Shown piece after piece: positions 7,613 through 16,463 of a DNA stretch of 64,000 nt. Origin of the DNA: Rhizobium sp. TH2 (GTDB lineage: Bacteria > Pseudomonadota > Alphaproteobacteria > Rhizobiales > Rhizobiaceae); NCBI RefSeq assembly GCF_024707525.1, contig NZ_CP062231.1, positions 2,480,001 through 2,544,000 of the forward strand. Direction: 5' to 3'. How positions within the stretch are numbered: the stretch's first letter is position 1; every line of letters starts with the position of its first letter. The notes beneath the pieces were generated by a model. It was not told the DNA's origin. It did no database searches and saw nothing but the letters and a program-made list of their open reading frames with translations. The position numbers were made by a program, and so were the translations under genes.

Positions 7613-9073
7613 GTGTCACAGTTCAAGTTCGTATCGCCTTCGATCGAAGGCATGCACCATCCGCTTATCAGGGCTTTTTGGTCGCTTGCATTGGCCGTGT
7701 TGATCGGCTTTGTTTTTACTGCCGAAGCCTTCGCCGGACCCCGCCCCGCCAGCATCGTCATCGATGTGCGCACCGGCAAGATCTTGGCTTCGGAAGATCC
7801 GGACGGCCTGCGTTATCCCGCCTCGCTGACCAAGATGATGACGCTCTATATGGTGTTCGATGCTCTCGAATCGGGCCGCATCTCGCTCAATACCCGTGTA
7901 CCGGTCTCGGCCCATGCCGCCGCCCAGCAGCCGTCCAAGCTTGGCGTCCGCAAAGGCAGCACCTTTACCGTCGAACAGGGCATTCTCGCTCTCGTGACCC
8001 GCTCCGCCAATGACTGCGCCACGGCTTTCGCCGAATTCCTCGGCGGCACCGAGCCGCGCTTCGGCAAGCTGATGACCTCCAAGGCCCGCCAACTCGGCAT
8101 GACCCGCACCGTCTACCACAATGCCAACGGCCTTCCGGATGCGCGCCAGGTGACCACCGCCCGCGACCAGGCCCGCCTTGGCATCGCGCTGCGCAAGCAC
8201 TTCCCCGAATATTACGGCTATTTCGCCACGCGCTCCTTCAGATACGGCAAGCAGGTTATCGGCAACCACAACCGCCTGCTCGGCAACGTCCGTGGCGTCG
8301 ATGGCATCAAGACCGGCTACACCCGCGCTGCAGGCTTCAACCTGGTGACATCTGCCCAGGCTGATGGCCGCTCCATCGTCGGTGTCGTGCTCGGCGGCAA
8401 GTCTGGCCGCTCACGCGATGCCAAGATGCGCAAGCTGGTTGAGACCTATCTGCCAAAGGCATCGCGCAAGGGCAAGATGAACGACTTCATCGCCAAGGCC
8501 GAGCAGCCCGCAGTCGTCGAAACCGCCTATGCCGAACCCGAGCAGGACACCGAAGTCGAAGTCGCGACCCGTGCGCTTGATCTTCCGCACAACGGTCCGG
8601 TGCCGGCCACCCGTTACGAGCAGGCCGAAGAGGAAGTTGCCTCGGCTGACGACACTCTCGTGCCGGTGATCCGCACCAAGACGGTCAAGATCACCAAGTC
8701 CAATCGTGCTGCGAAGGTCGTTCTCCCGGAAGAGCCTGTTGGCGAAGATGTCGCCGAAGCCGAGGCGCCGGTCCGCGAAGAGCAGAAGGTCGATCAGGTG
8801 ACCACCGCCTCCACCAAATCCGATATCTCGGGCTGGGTGATCCAGGTCGGCGCGGCACCTGAAAAGGACCAGGCCATGAATCTCCTGCAAAAAGCGCAGG
8901 ACAAGGGCGGCAAGGTATTGCGTTCCGCCACTCCCTTTACCGTCGCCTTCGTCAAGGGCGAAGAACAGCTCTTCCGCGCTCGCTTCGGTGGCTTCTCCGA
9001 TCAGGATGAAGCGGTCCGCGCCTGCAAGGTGCTGAAGCGCAAGGGCGTCAGCTGCTGGGCAAGCCTGCAGTAA
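7613..9073 (+). CDS. D-alanyl-D-alanine carboxypeptidase with C-terminal SPOR domain
   Basis: 486 residues from the GTG at 7613. The frame is open to 7499, and the ATG at 7652 is also possible but has GAAGG only one base away. Signal segment FWSLALAVLIGFVFTAEAFA. Penicillin-binding active-site motifs are Ser71-x-x-Lys74 (SLTK), Ser131-Ala-Asn133 (SAN) and Lys233-Thr-Gly235 (KTG), as in low-molecular-mass PBP5/6/DacF enzymes that trim the terminal D-Ala of peptidoglycan stem peptides. A charged, Glu-rich linker of about 130 residues leads to a C-terminal SPOR domain (WVIQVGAAPEKDQAMNLLQK), a fold known to bind denuded glycan at division sites. This suggests septal localisation in the periplasm. 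Confidence 0.93.
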   Translation: MSQFKFVSPSIEGMHHPLIRAFWSLALAVLIGFVFTAEAFAGPRPASIVIDVRTGKILASEDPDGLRYPASLTKMMTLYMVFDALESGRISLNTRVPVSAHAAAQQPSKLGVRKGSTFTVEQGILALVTRSANDCATAFAEFLGGTEPRFGKLMTSKARQLGMTRTVYHNANGLPDARQVTTARDQARLGIALRKHFPEYYGYFATRSFRYGKQVIGNHNRLLGNVRGVDGIKTGYTRAAGFNLVTSAQADGRSIVGVVLGGKSGRSRDAKMRKLVETYLPKASRKGKMNDFIAKAEQPAVVETAYAEPEQDTEVEVATRALDLPHNGPVPATRYEQAEEEVASADDTLVPVIRTKTVKITKSNRAAKVVLPEEPVGEDVAEAEAPVREEQKVDQVTTASTKSDISGWVIQVGAAPEKDQAMNLLQKAQDKGGKVLRSATPFTVAFVKGEEQLFRARFGGFSDQDEAVRACKVLKRKGVSCWASLQ

Positions 9074-9082
9074 AACGAATTC

Positions 9083-9115
9083 GGAGAGCCGCAGGAGGGT
9101 ATCCCGCGGCTTTCC
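9083..9115 (+). terminator. Hairpin downstream of D,D-carboxypeptidase
   Basis: Stem GGAGAGCCGC / GCGGCTTTCC (10 pairs, one G-U) with a 13-base loop, 9 bases after the stop codon. The T-run is short, so termination strength is uncertain. Confidence 0.45.
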
Positions 9116-9200
9116 ATGACGGTGATCCCGTCGCGTTAGGAATACGGGAGGCTCGCCTCCTGGCTCAAAACCTCGATTTGTATTGCGTACGAGGCAACCC

Positions 9201-9467
9201 ATGGCACAGAACGGCAACGTATCCGAGTTCAAGTCCAAGACTTCAGGCAAAGCCGGCAAGTCGATCGGGCTTCATCCGCTGCACGAGGCGGCGATGAAGC
9301 TGGCGGGCATGGGGCTCAACCGCTCCCATTCCAAGACCCGCGATCTCGTTGCCATGCTGCTCGGCCATGGGGCACGCGCCTGGCGTGCCGGCCAGCCGGA
9401 AGTCAGCCTCCACCTGCACGTAAAGACGCCGAACGGCGCTCACCCGATCCGGCTCAGGCTTCGCTGA
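9201..9467 (+). CDS. Small basic hypothetical protein
   Basis: 88 residues from the ATG at 9201, with GAGG 6 bases upstream; an upstream in-frame start at 9183 lacks a site. The protein is rich in Lys, Arg and His, has no membrane segment, and has a predicted helical middle (HEAAMKLAGMGLNRSHSKTR) and a C-terminal beta-like stretch. Not recognised. Its TGA abuts the TGA of the convergent DUF1489 gene with no base between. Confidence 0.65.
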   Translation: MAQNGNVSEFKSKTSGKAGKSIGLHPLHEAAMKLAGMGLNRSHSKTRDLVAMLLGHGARAWRAGQPEVSLHLHVKTPNGAHPIRLRLR

Positions 9468-9905
9468 TCAGAGCAGGCCGAGTTCGGCAAGCTCGCGCTT
9501 CAGCTCGGCCGGCATGTCCTTCTCGGATTGTCCCGCCTCGAAGAGATCGCGCGGCGCATCCTTCGTCTCAAGATACCGCCAGCCCTGGAACGGCCGCTTC
9601 GGCTGCGGCATGGTCTCGATGACCTGAGGTCCGAGGACAAGCTTGCACCGGCCGATGCCGTCGACATCTGTAAACTCTACGAGATCGAGCAGCGGCTGGC
9701 GCGCGCAAAGCTGGCCCTTGATCACCCAATAGAGCGATCCGCCGTCGAGAAGATCGGCCACCCGCTTGGGTGTCATGCGCGTCGTGTGCGAGGAGTGCGG
9801 CTGATGACCGGAGGCGATGGCGATGAGCGACCGCTCCGTCACCCACTCCCTGAGATCATCGATCGACTCACAGCCGACGCAGAGCTTGATGAGATGAAGT
9901 GCCAT
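9468..9905 (-). CDS. DUF1489 family protein
   Basis: 145 residues from the ATG at 9905 (GGAGAAGAGGGC just upstream). MALHLIKLCVGC at the N-terminus and the Trp/Pro-rich centre match the DUF1489 family, a widespread alphaproteobacterial cytoplasmic protein of unknown function. HTTRMTPKR and QGWRYLE are the most family-like stretches. No membrane segment or known catalytic motif. It is downstream of sdaA on the same strand with 51 bases between, so it may be read through from sdaA. Confidence 0.8.
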   Translation of the reverse strand: MALHLIKLCVGCESIDDLREWVTERSLIAIASGHQPHSSHTTRMTPKRVADLLDGGSLYWVIKGQLCARQPLLDLVEFTDVDGIGRCKLVLGPQVIETMPQPKRPFQGWRYLETKDAPRDLFEAGQSEKDMPAELKRELAELGLL

Positions 9906-9956
9906 GCCCTCTTCTCCGCCAAGTCGCCGCAATCGTCAACACGGACGCCACGGATA

Positions 9957-11354
9957 TCAACACTCTACCACGTTGACGGCGAGGCCGCCGGTCGAGGTTT
10001 CCTTGTATTTCTCGTTCATGTCGTTGCCGGTCTGGCGCATCGTCTCGATGCAGGCGTCGAGCGGCACGAAATGCTGGCCATCGCCCTTCAGTGCCAGTGA
10101 CGCGGCAGTGACCGCCTTGACCGCACCAAGTGCGTTGCGCTCGATACACGGCACCTGTACCAGCCCGGCAATCGGATCGCAGGTCATGCCGAGATGGTGT
10201 TCGAGCGCGATCTCGGCGGCGTTCTCGATCTGCTCGGGCGTGGCACCCATGACGGCGGCGAGACCGGCGGCCGCCATCGCGGCAGCCGAACCCACCTCCC
10301 CCTGACAGCCGACCTCGGCGCCGGAGATCGAGGCATTGTGCTTGATGATGCCGCCGATCGCAGCGGCCGTCAGCAGGTAGTCGCGGATGCCATCCTGATC
10401 CCAATCCTCATGGAAATGCTGGTAGTAGCGGATCGTGGCGGGAATGACGCCGGCCGCACCATTGGTCGGTGCCGTGACGATCCGGCCACCGCCGGCATTC
10501 TCCTCGTTGACCGCCATGGCATAAACCGAGAGCCAATCGTTGGCGAGCAAAGGGTTGATCTTGTTGGAGCGCCATTCCTCCTGCAGCTTGTCATGGATCT
10601 GGCGCGCACGTCGGCGCACCTTGAGCCCGCCCGGCATGATGCCATCGACCGCCAGACCGCGATCGATACAATTGGTCATCGCGTCCCAGATCTTGTCGAG
10701 CTTCGCGTCGAGATCGTCACGGCTCATCGAGACTTCCTCGTTGGCGCGCTTCATCTGGGCAATCGACAGACCGGAGCGGTTTGCCATCTCAAGCATCTGC
10801 TTTGCCGACGCGAAGGGGTATGGCACCTTGACGCTGTCAGGCTTCTTGGCGCTGCGTGCTTTTTCCAGCTCGACATCGGTGACCACGAAGCCGCCGCCGA
10901 TCGAGTAGTAGACCTGCTTGAGCAAAAGCCGCCCTGCCCCGTCGAAGGCCGAAAACGTCATGCCGTTGGCGTGGCCCGGCAGCGGGTTCTTCTTGTCGAG
11001 GACCAGATCATCCTTCGGCCGGAAATCGTAGGCCGGATGTCCCGGCGGGTTGATCTTGCCCGTGCGCTCGACTTCCGCGACAAGTGTGTCCATCTGATCC
11101 GGATCGACGCTTTCGGCATTCTGGCCGGTCAGTCCGAGAATCACCGCCCGGTCCGAACCATGCCCAATGCCTGTATAGGCGAGCGATCCGTGCAGGCTTG
11201 CCTTGATCGCGGCCACCTTCGCCCCTGAGGGACGCGGCCAGTCCGGCGACAGGATCAGTGCTAGAAAGGCGTTCGCCGCCGTCATCGGTCCCATCGTGTG
11301 GGAACTCGACGGACCGATGCCGATCTTGAACACATCGAACACGGATAGAAACAT
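9957..11354 (-). CDS. sdaA: L-serine ammonia-lyase (iron-sulfur)
   Basis: 465 residues. Single-chain L-serine dehydratase that converts L-serine to pyruvate and ammonia in the cytoplasm using an oxygen-sensitive [4Fe-4S] cluster. The N-terminal beta domain carries [12 protein letters not shown]. The alpha domain carries [12 protein letters not shown] and Cys in [15 protein letters not shown] and VQVPCIERN, the expected cluster ligands. Full family length. Start at 11354; no strong Shine-Dalgarno is visible upstream. The gene is divergent from a DUF599 gene. No serine transporter or regulator is adjacent. Confidence 0.95.
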   Translation of the reverse strand: MFLSVFDVFKIGIGPSSSHTMGPMTAANAFLALILSPDWPRPSGAKVAAIKASLHGSLAYTGIGHGSDRAVILGLTGQNAESVDPDQMDTLVAEVERTGKINPPGHPAYDFRPKDDLVLDKKNPLPGHANGMTFSAFDGAGRLLLKQVYYSIGGGFVVTDVELEKARSAKKPDSVKVPYPFASAKQMLEMANRSGLSIAQMKRANEEVSMSRDDLDAKLDKIWDAMTNCIDRGLAVDGIMPGGLKVRRRARQIHDKLQEEWRSNKINPLLANDWLSVYAMAVNEENAGGGRIVTAPTNGAAGVIPATIRYYQHFHEDWDQDGIRDYLLTAAAIGGIIKHNASISGAEVGCQGEVGSAAAMAAAGLAAVMGATPEQIENAAEIALEHHLGMTCDPIAGLVQVPCIERNALGAVKAVTAASLALKGDGQHFVPLDACIETMRQTGNDMNEKYKETSTGGLAVNVVEC

Positions 11355-11510
11355 GAATGACCGCCTTGCCGCCTCGGGTTAATTCCACAGACCATCTTAT
11401 GGCAATTCGCGAGCTTGCGCGCGATGGACTTTCCGCCACACGCTGCTACGCTCGCGACATATCAGGATGCTGCTATCAATATAGGCACGAATCCCCTTAT
11501 CAGTAGAGCC

Positions 11511-12203
11511 ATGACGCATCTCGACTATTTCGCTTTGGTCTTCTTTATCGCCACCTGGGGCGGCTTCAACTGGCTGACCAGCGTCGAGCGGCAATCATCC
11601 CACATGAGCATCACGCGCGCCATGGCGATCCACCGTGCCCGCTGGATCCAGAATTCGCTCGGCCGCGACCTGAAGATGATCGATACCCAGATCATGGCGG
11701 GATTGCAGAACGGCACAGGCTTCTTCGCCTCGGCATCACTCTTCGCACTCGGCGGCTGCTTCGCGCTTCTCGGCGCCACGGATCAGGTCGAGGCCCTGTT
11801 CCGGGATCTGCCGATCATGCTGCAGGGTGGACGCCAGGGGTTCGAGCTGAAGGTCGGCGGTCTCGCGATCATCTTCGCCTATGCGTTCTTCAAGTTCGGC
11901 TGGTCCTACCGTCTGTTCAACTACTGCTCCATCCTGTTCGGCGGCTTGCCGATGCATGCGGAGACCATGAAGGAGCCCGAACGCGCGGCAAAGGCAGCCG
12001 AGCGCGTCATTGCGCTCAACATAATCGCCGCCAAGCATTTCAACGCCGGCCTCAGGGCGATTTTCCTGTCGATCGGCTATCTCGGCTGGTTTGTGAACGC
12101 CTATGTCTTTATGGCAATGACCGTGTTCGTTTTCTTCGTTCTCATCCGCCGCCAGTTCTTCTCGGAAGCGCGCCGGGCGATCCTCAAGGACATGGAATTG
12201 TGA
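11511..12203 (+). CDS. DUF599 family membrane protein
   Basis: 230 residues from the ATG at 11511; the open frame runs 96 bases further upstream but overlaps the sdaA promoter area. Four hydrophobic segments: YFALVFFIATWGGFNWL, ASASLFALGGCFALLGA, GGLAIIFAYAFFKFGWSYR, and a long one at the C-terminus. The loop between the first two carries MAIHRARWIQNSL, typical of DUF599. Function unknown. It is followed 25 bases later by a DUF1624 gene on the same strand, then by an overlapping methyltransferase-like gene, so these three probably form an operon of membrane proteins. Confidence 0.82.
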   Translation: MTHLDYFALVFFIATWGGFNWLTSVERQSSHMSITRAMAIHRARWIQNSLGRDLKMIDTQIMAGLQNGTGFFASASLFALGGCFALLGATDQVEALFRDLPIMLQGGRQGFELKVGGLAIIFAYAFFKFGWSYRLFNYCSILFGGLPMHAETMKEPERAAKAAERVIALNIIAAKHFNAGLRAIFLSIGYLGWFVNAYVFMAMTVFVFFVLIRRQFFSEARRAILKDMEL

Positions 12204-12228
12204 TGCCGCATTCGCTGCGGAGCCCCCG

Positions 12229-13194
12229 ATGACGGAAACCGCATCCCCCGAGAAGGCCCCGACCGGCAAACGAATCGCATGGCTGGATATCCTGCGTGGC
12301 GCAGCTTTGATCGCCATGGCGAGCTATCATTTCCTCTGGGATCTCAGCGATTTCGGCTATCTCGAACCCGGCTATCCCTCCGTGGGATGGCCGAGGATCT
12401 ATGCCCGCGTGATCGCCTCGACCTTCCTGTTTCTTGCCGGCTTCTCGCTCGTCCTCGCTCATCGCAACGGCATTCGCTGGAATGTCTTCTGGATACGATT
12501 CGGCAAGATCATCGCCGCTGCAGTGCTCGTCACCGTGGCGAGCTATTTCGCCATTCCTCAGGGTTTGATCTTCTTCGGCATCCTGCATGCGATCGCCCTG
12601 TTCAGCCTTGTCGGCCTGATTTTTCTGCGCGTGAATCCAATCTTCGCGGTGTTGGCCGCGGCTCTCGCCTTTGTCGCGCCGCTCTATCTCAAATCGGACG
12701 CCTTCAACGATCCCTGGTTCTGGTGGCTCGGGCTTTCGACGAAGACACGGACGAGCTTCGACTACGTGCCGCTCCTGCCCTGGATCTGCCCGTTCCTGCT
12801 GGGCATGGCCGCTTCCCGCCTCGACCGCGTCCAGAGCCTGCTGCGACAATATGCTTCTGGGGACAGCGATGAAAACCGGCTCCGAACCGCATTCAGCTTC
12901 CTGGGCCGCCACAGTCTCGTCTTTTATCTCGTGCACCAGCCAATCCTGATTTCGATGCTCTTCGGTTTCTCGCTGATCTACCCGCCCGATCCGGCGGCAG
13001 GATTTGTGGGAAAATGTGAGGCCGATTGCAGGGCGACGCTCGATGCGCAGTTCTGCACGCGTTTCTGTGGCTGTGCGCTGGATGAACTGCAAAAGCAGAA
13101 CCTGTTCACCGCCTTCCAGTCTGGCGCAATTTCGCCCGCTGATAGTGAGCGCATCGACACGTTGAGAATCGAATGCACCGCACGCTCGGAATGA
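12229..13194 (+). CDS. DUF1624 / heparan-alpha-glucosaminide acetyltransferase-like membrane protein with Cys-rich tail
   Basis: 321 residues. The N-terminus RIAWLDILRGAALIAM is the signature of the DUF1624/acyltransferase_3-like group, integral membrane proteins that may move acyl groups across the membrane. About seven hydrophobic helices run from residue 15 to 250. After the last helix comes a tail of about 60 residues with Cys263, 267, 276, 280, 282 and 316 (CEADC, CTRFCGC), unlike the ordinary family end. The tail could be periplasmic and disulfide-bonded or bind a metal. The stop codon overlaps the next gene start (ATGA at 13191-13194). Substrate unknown. Confidence 0.8.
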   Translation: MTETASPEKAPTGKRIAWLDILRGAALIAMASYHFLWDLSDFGYLEPGYPSVGWPRIYARVIASTFLFLAGFSLVLAHRNGIRWNVFWIRFGKIIAAAVLVTVASYFAIPQGLIFFGILHAIALFSLVGLIFLRVNPIFAVLAAALAFVAPLYLKSDAFNDPWFWWLGLSTKTRTSFDYVPLLPWICPFLLGMAASRLDRVQSLLRQYASGDSDENRLRTAFSFLGRHSLVFYLVHQPILISMLFGFSLIYPPDPAAGFVGKCEADCRATLDAQFCTRFCGCALDELQKQNLFTAFQSGAISPADSERIDTLRIECTARSE

Positions 13195-13697
13195 GCGGCG
13201 ACGTTCAGGTTGGAATAAGACTTATGAATGCATATCGCGTGAGGCCGCTCAGTTTTCCGTGGACCCCGTTCGTCTATATCGCCGCGATACTGATCGCGGT
13301 CGGCCTTGATCGCCTATTCCCTCTTGAGCTGCTCGACGGCTGGTATCTGACGTTCCTCGCCATTGGCAGCGTATTCCTCGCCGTGTCGGTCTGGCTCGGC
13401 TTTTCGGGCTTCCGCAAGCTCTATAAATGCGGCACGGCAATGCTGTCCTCAAGCGCCGCCACACGGCTGGTGACGTCGGGCCCTTACCGTTTCACGCGCA
13501 ATCCTGTCTATCTCGCCTATACGCTGGCGACGCTCGGCGCGGGCATGGTCACCGGCAATGCCTGGCTCATCGCGGCTGCCATCGTCACCGCCGGCATTAC
13601 GCATGCCTGGATCATCCGCCGCGAGGAGAAACACCTGCTGGCGCGCTTCGGTTTCGAATTCGAAAAATATCGCCGCCGCACCCGCGCCTGGATCTGA
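13191..13697 (+). CDS. Isoprenylcysteine carboxyl methyltransferase family protein
   Basis: 168 residues if it starts at the ATG at 13191, which overlaps the previous stop as ATGA and suggests translational coupling; the ATG at 13224 (157 residues) has GGA about 9 bases upstream and is the alternative. Three to four membrane segments. The C-terminal half has the ICMT/PEMT-family features SGPYRFTRNPVYLAY and EEKHLLARFGFEFEKYRRR, which form the S-adenosylmethionine-binding site in this family. Bacterial members methylate unknown lipids or small molecules. It ends immediately next to the convergent MerR gene (stops at 13697 and 13698). Confidence 0.85.
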   Translation: MSGDVQVGIRLMNAYRVRPLSFPWTPFVYIAAILIAVGLDRLFPLELLDGWYLTFLAIGSVFLAVSVWLGFSGFRKLYKCGTAMLSSSAATRLVTSGPYRFTRNPVYLAYTLATLGAGMVTGNAWLIAAAIVTAGITHAWIIRREEKHLLARFGFEFEKYRRRTRAWI

Positions 13698-14084
13698 TCA
13701 GGTACTGACGCCGATTTCAGCCAGCCGATTGAGGCAGGATTCCTCGATATTGTCGAGTTCGCCGATCGTCTCGTCGATATCCTTGCGTCGCTGCCTGAGC
13801 CCGTCGCGCTTTTCCTCGACCTTCCTGATCAAGAGCTTCAACTGACCGGCTTCGCCGGGTGGTTCATTGTAGACCTGGATGATCTCCCTGATCTCAGCGA
13901 TCGTGAAGCCGATCCGCCGCCCGCGCAGGACCTGCGCGATCAGATGCCGGTCGGCGGTGCGGTAGAGCCGCGTGCGCCCCCGGCGTTCCGGATGGATCAG
14001 CCCTTCGTCCTCGTAGAACCGGAGCGTACGCGTCGAAATATCGAACTCGCGCGTCATTTCGGTAATGCTGTAGAGCTTGGTCAC
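13698..14084 (-). CDS. MerR family transcriptional regulator
   Basis: 128 residues from the GTG at 14084, which has GGAG 6 bases upstream; an in-frame ATG at 14120 has no site. N-terminal winged helix-turn-helix (LYSITEMTREFDISTRTLRF, YEDEGLI) of the MerR family, then a long coiled-coil dimerisation helix (residues ~75-110). Only one Cys (EESCLNR) and no metal-binding loop, so it is not a typical metal sensor; it is closer to the group that senses metabolites or redox state (such as LiuR-like). It lies 72 bases downstream of mgtE on the same strand and may be co-transcribed. Target genes unknown. Confidence 0.85.
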   Translation of the reverse strand: MTKLYSITEMTREFDISTRTLRFYEDEGLIHPERRGRTRLYRTADRHLIAQVLRGRRIGFTIAEIREIIQVYNEPPGEAGQLKLLIRKVEEKRDGLRQRRKDIDETIGELDNIEESCLNRLAEIGVST

Positions 14085-14156
14085 GGAGGACTCCGTTCGA
14101 AATGCAGGCAGGATCCGCAAGCTACAGGTTCTTACGTAAAAGTCAATTTTCTGCCG

Positions 14157-15584
14157 TTACCGCAGGGCGAACCACAGTGTCGCCAGGCCGAGAAATCCGA
14201 AGAAGCCGGTCATGTCGGTCATCATCGTGACGAATACTGAGGACGCCACGGCGGGATCCGCTCCGAACCGATTGAGAAGCAGCGGAACCAGGTTGCCGGC
14301 AAGCGCCGCCATCATGAAATTGACGAAGAGCGCGATCCCGATCACCAGCCCGAGGTGGTAGTCGTGATACATGAATGACGCGACCGTTCCGACCAGGCAG
14401 GCGAAAATCAGCCCGTTGGTGGCGCCGACGCCGAGTTCGCGTCTGATGATGCGGCCAGAATTGTAGATATCGAGATCACGCGTCGCGAGCGCGCGCACAG
14501 TCACGGTCATGGTCTGTGTGCCGGCATTGCCGCCCATCGAGGCGACGATCGGCATCAGCACGGCCAGCGCCACCATTTCCTCGATCGTCGCATCGAAGAG
14601 CCCGATCACCGTCGATGACAGGAACGCCGTCCCGAAATTGATGAACAGCCACAGGAAACGCGACCGCACCGTCGAGACCACATTGTCCGACAGTTCCTCG
14701 TCGCCGACGCCGGCAAGGCGCTTGATATCCTCGTCCGCCTCCTCATGGATGACGTCGACGACATCGTCGATCGTCAGCACGCCGACGAGACGGTCGTTCT
14801 CGTCCACCACCGCTGCGGACAGAAGGTCATATTGCTCGAAAAGCTGTGCTGCCTCTTCCTGGTCCATCTCGGCGGGAATCGGATGATTGGTCTCGCGCAT
14901 GATGTCCTCGACCTTCACCGCGCGCTTGGTGCGCAGGATGCTGTCGAGGTCGACGACGCCCATCAGCTTGAAGGTCGGGTCGATGACGAAGATTTCGGTA
15001 AAGCTGTCGGGCAGGTCCTGCTCTTCGCGCATGTAGTCGATGCACTGGCCGATCGTCCAGAACGGCGGCACCGCGACGAATTCCGAGCGCATGCGGCGCC
15101 CGGCGGAGCTTTCGGGATAATCGAGCGAGCGGCGCAGCCGTACACGTTCGGTGAACGGCAGCTGAGCGAGAATCTCTTCCCGATCCTCGTCGTCGAGGTC
15201 TTCGAGAATGTAGACGGCATCGTCCGAATCGAGATCGGTGATACCCGCTGCGATCGCTTCGTTCGGAATATTTTCAACGATCTCGAGGCGGATTGCCTCG
15301 TCGACCTCGGTCAGTGCCGCAAAGTCGAAGTCGTCGCCCAGCAAATGGACCAGCGCGTTACGCTGGTCGGGCAGGATCGCCTCGAGCACGTCGCCCAGTT
15401 CGGAAATATGCAGGCTGCCGACATTGCGGCGCAGCCAGATGACGTCGCGGTCGGCAATAGCCGCGCCCACCATGGTGAGGAAGTCACCACGGACCGAACC
15501 GTCTTCCGTATAGATATCGGAGAGCTCAACCTTTTCTTCAGGTTCAGGGGCGTGTTCGATTTCGTCCGAGCTATCTTGCGACAT
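14157..15584 (-). CDS. mgtE: Magnesium transporter MgtE
   Basis: 475 residues from the ATG at 15584 (AAGGGGC 7 bases upstream). The cytoplasmic part has an MgtE N domain (helical, rich in Leu-Asp), then two CBS domains (about 150-270; IFVIDPTFKLMGVVDLDS and DRLVGVLTIDDVVDVIHEEA) that close the gate when Mg2+ is high. The C-terminal five-helix pore (about 300-475) carries MPIVASMGGNAGTQ, the family pore signature. Imports Mg2+ and possibly Co2+ down the membrane potential. The gene is divergent from the Spy-like/two-component operon with 351 bases between. No known Mg riboswitch was recognised in the leader. Confidence 0.96.
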   Translation of the reverse strand: MSQDSSDEIEHAPEPEEKVELSDIYTEDGSVRGDFLTMVGAAIADRDVIWLRRNVGSLHISELGDVLEAILPDQRNALVHLLGDDFDFAALTEVDEAIRLEIVENIPNEAIAAGITDLDSDDAVYILEDLDDEDREEILAQLPFTERVRLRRSLDYPESSAGRRMRSEFVAVPPFWTIGQCIDYMREEQDLPDSFTEIFVIDPTFKLMGVVDLDSILRTKRAVKVEDIMRETNHPIPAEMDQEEAAQLFEQYDLLSAAVVDENDRLVGVLTIDDVVDVIHEEADEDIKRLAGVGDEELSDNVVSTVRSRFLWLFINFGTAFLSSTVIGLFDATIEEMVALAVLMPIVASMGGNAGTQTMTVTVRALATRDLDIYNSGRIIRRELGVGATNGLIFACLVGTVASFMYHDYHLGLVIGIALFVNFMMAALAGNLVPLLLNRFGADPAVASSVFVTMMTDMTGFFGFLGLATLWFALR

Positions 15585-15935
15585 AGCCAAGCCCCTTTTG
15601 ATCCTGAAGTACCTTGCCAACGAAAACCCGCGTTTGATGCAGGAAATTCCCGTGATGGCTTGCTTACATGAGCTGTTTCTCTTTCCGGCCGATTTCTCTC
15701 GCCGACTTCGTGCTAGACGAATTTGCAGTCCGGGTCCAACAAAAAAGAGAACCCGTCCGGCAATTCTCCCCACGATGATTAAATTCAAGAAAATCAAAAG
15801 CCTGTGCGCACTTTCGGAGACGTGAGGAATGCGCTTTCGGGCTTTACATTACTTTACACCAGCGACAACCGAGGGAAACAGACAGCGGCTATCTTGCAGT
15901 CATCGGAAACGACGAACCACGGAAAGGACAGTCTG
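15585..15935. other. Divergent regulatory region between mgtE and Spy-like operon
   Basis: No credible coding sequence. It contains the CpxR-like box (15843-15857) on the operon side. On the mgtE side there is a hairpin-forming stretch (CCGGGT at 15730 with ACCCG at 15751, loop of A-rich DNA) that would lie in the mgtE leader, and a CTTGAA stretch near 15786 (minus strand) that could be a weak -35 element. Nothing else recognised. Confidence 0.45.
15843..15857. promoter_or_regulatory. CpxR-like binding box
   Basis: TTTAC-ATTAC-TTTAC, which on the other strand reads GTAAA-N5-GTAAA, exactly the enterobacterial CpxR consensus. It is 78 bases upstream of the Spy/CpxP-like start and 259 bases from mgtE. 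Autoregulation of the downstream operon is inferred. Confidence 0.5.
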
Positions 15936-16445
15936 ATGACCGAGAACAACATTGGGCCGGAAATCGAGATTCTCCCCCCTGAAAAGCCCGGCTGGGGTCG
16001 CAAGCTGATCATCGGCGGCGTGGCCGTCGTCACGATCGCGGGTGCCGGCGCATATGCCTTCGCCAACAACGACGATTGGGGCGGACGCCACAAGTTCATG
16101 CGCGGCTACATGGAATACCGGCTTGACCAGATGCTGACCGATGCCGGCGCATCGGACGACCAGAAATCGAAACTCAAGGCGCTCGTCACGTCGACCGTGG
16201 ACGAGGTTCGCCCGGACAGGGAGACACGGATGGCCATGCGAGACGAAATCATCAAGCTTATTGAAGCTCCCACCATCGACCGGACTGCGATCGAGGCTCT
16301 GCGCGCCAAACAGATGGCTCAGTTCGAAGAACGGTCGAAAACCATTGCCAAAGCGGTTGCCGATGCGGCAGAAATCCTTACCCCCGAACAGCGCATGAAG
16401 CTGGTCGAGGAAATGAAGGAATTCGGCCCTCACGGCCGCTGGTAA
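15936..16445 (+). CDS. Spy/CpxP-like membrane-anchored periplasmic protein
   Basis: 169 residues from the ATG at 15936 (GGAAAGGA 7 bases upstream). One transmembrane segment (KLIIGGVAVVTIAGAGAYAF) holds a helical periplasmic domain. Two LTxxQ-like motifs are visible, a degenerate one (SDDQKSKLKALV) and LTPEQRMKLVEEM near the C-terminus, as in Spy and CpxP, small envelope chaperones and stress adaptors. CpxP is known to hold down the sensor CpxA. The response regulator starts 18 bases later and the kinase overlaps it, so all three are one operon. An adaptor role for the adjacent kinase is inferred from this order and the motifs. Confidence 0.82.
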   Translation: MTENNIGPEIEILPPEKPGWGRKLIIGGVAVVTIAGAGAYAFANNDDWGGRHKFMRGYMEYRLDQMLTDAGASDDQKSKLKALVTSTVDEVRPDRETRMAMRDEIIKLIEAPTIDRTAIEALRAKQMAQFEERSKTIAKAVADAAEILTPEQRMKLVEEMKEFGPHGRW

Positions 16446-16463
16446 AGGTTGATGGGAGAAAGC

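Noticed and set aside
15585..15830. Possible magnesium riboswitch in the mgtE leader
   Set aside because: Only a small A/T-looped hairpin is visible. I could not recognise the conserved core of any known Mg2+ riboswitch.
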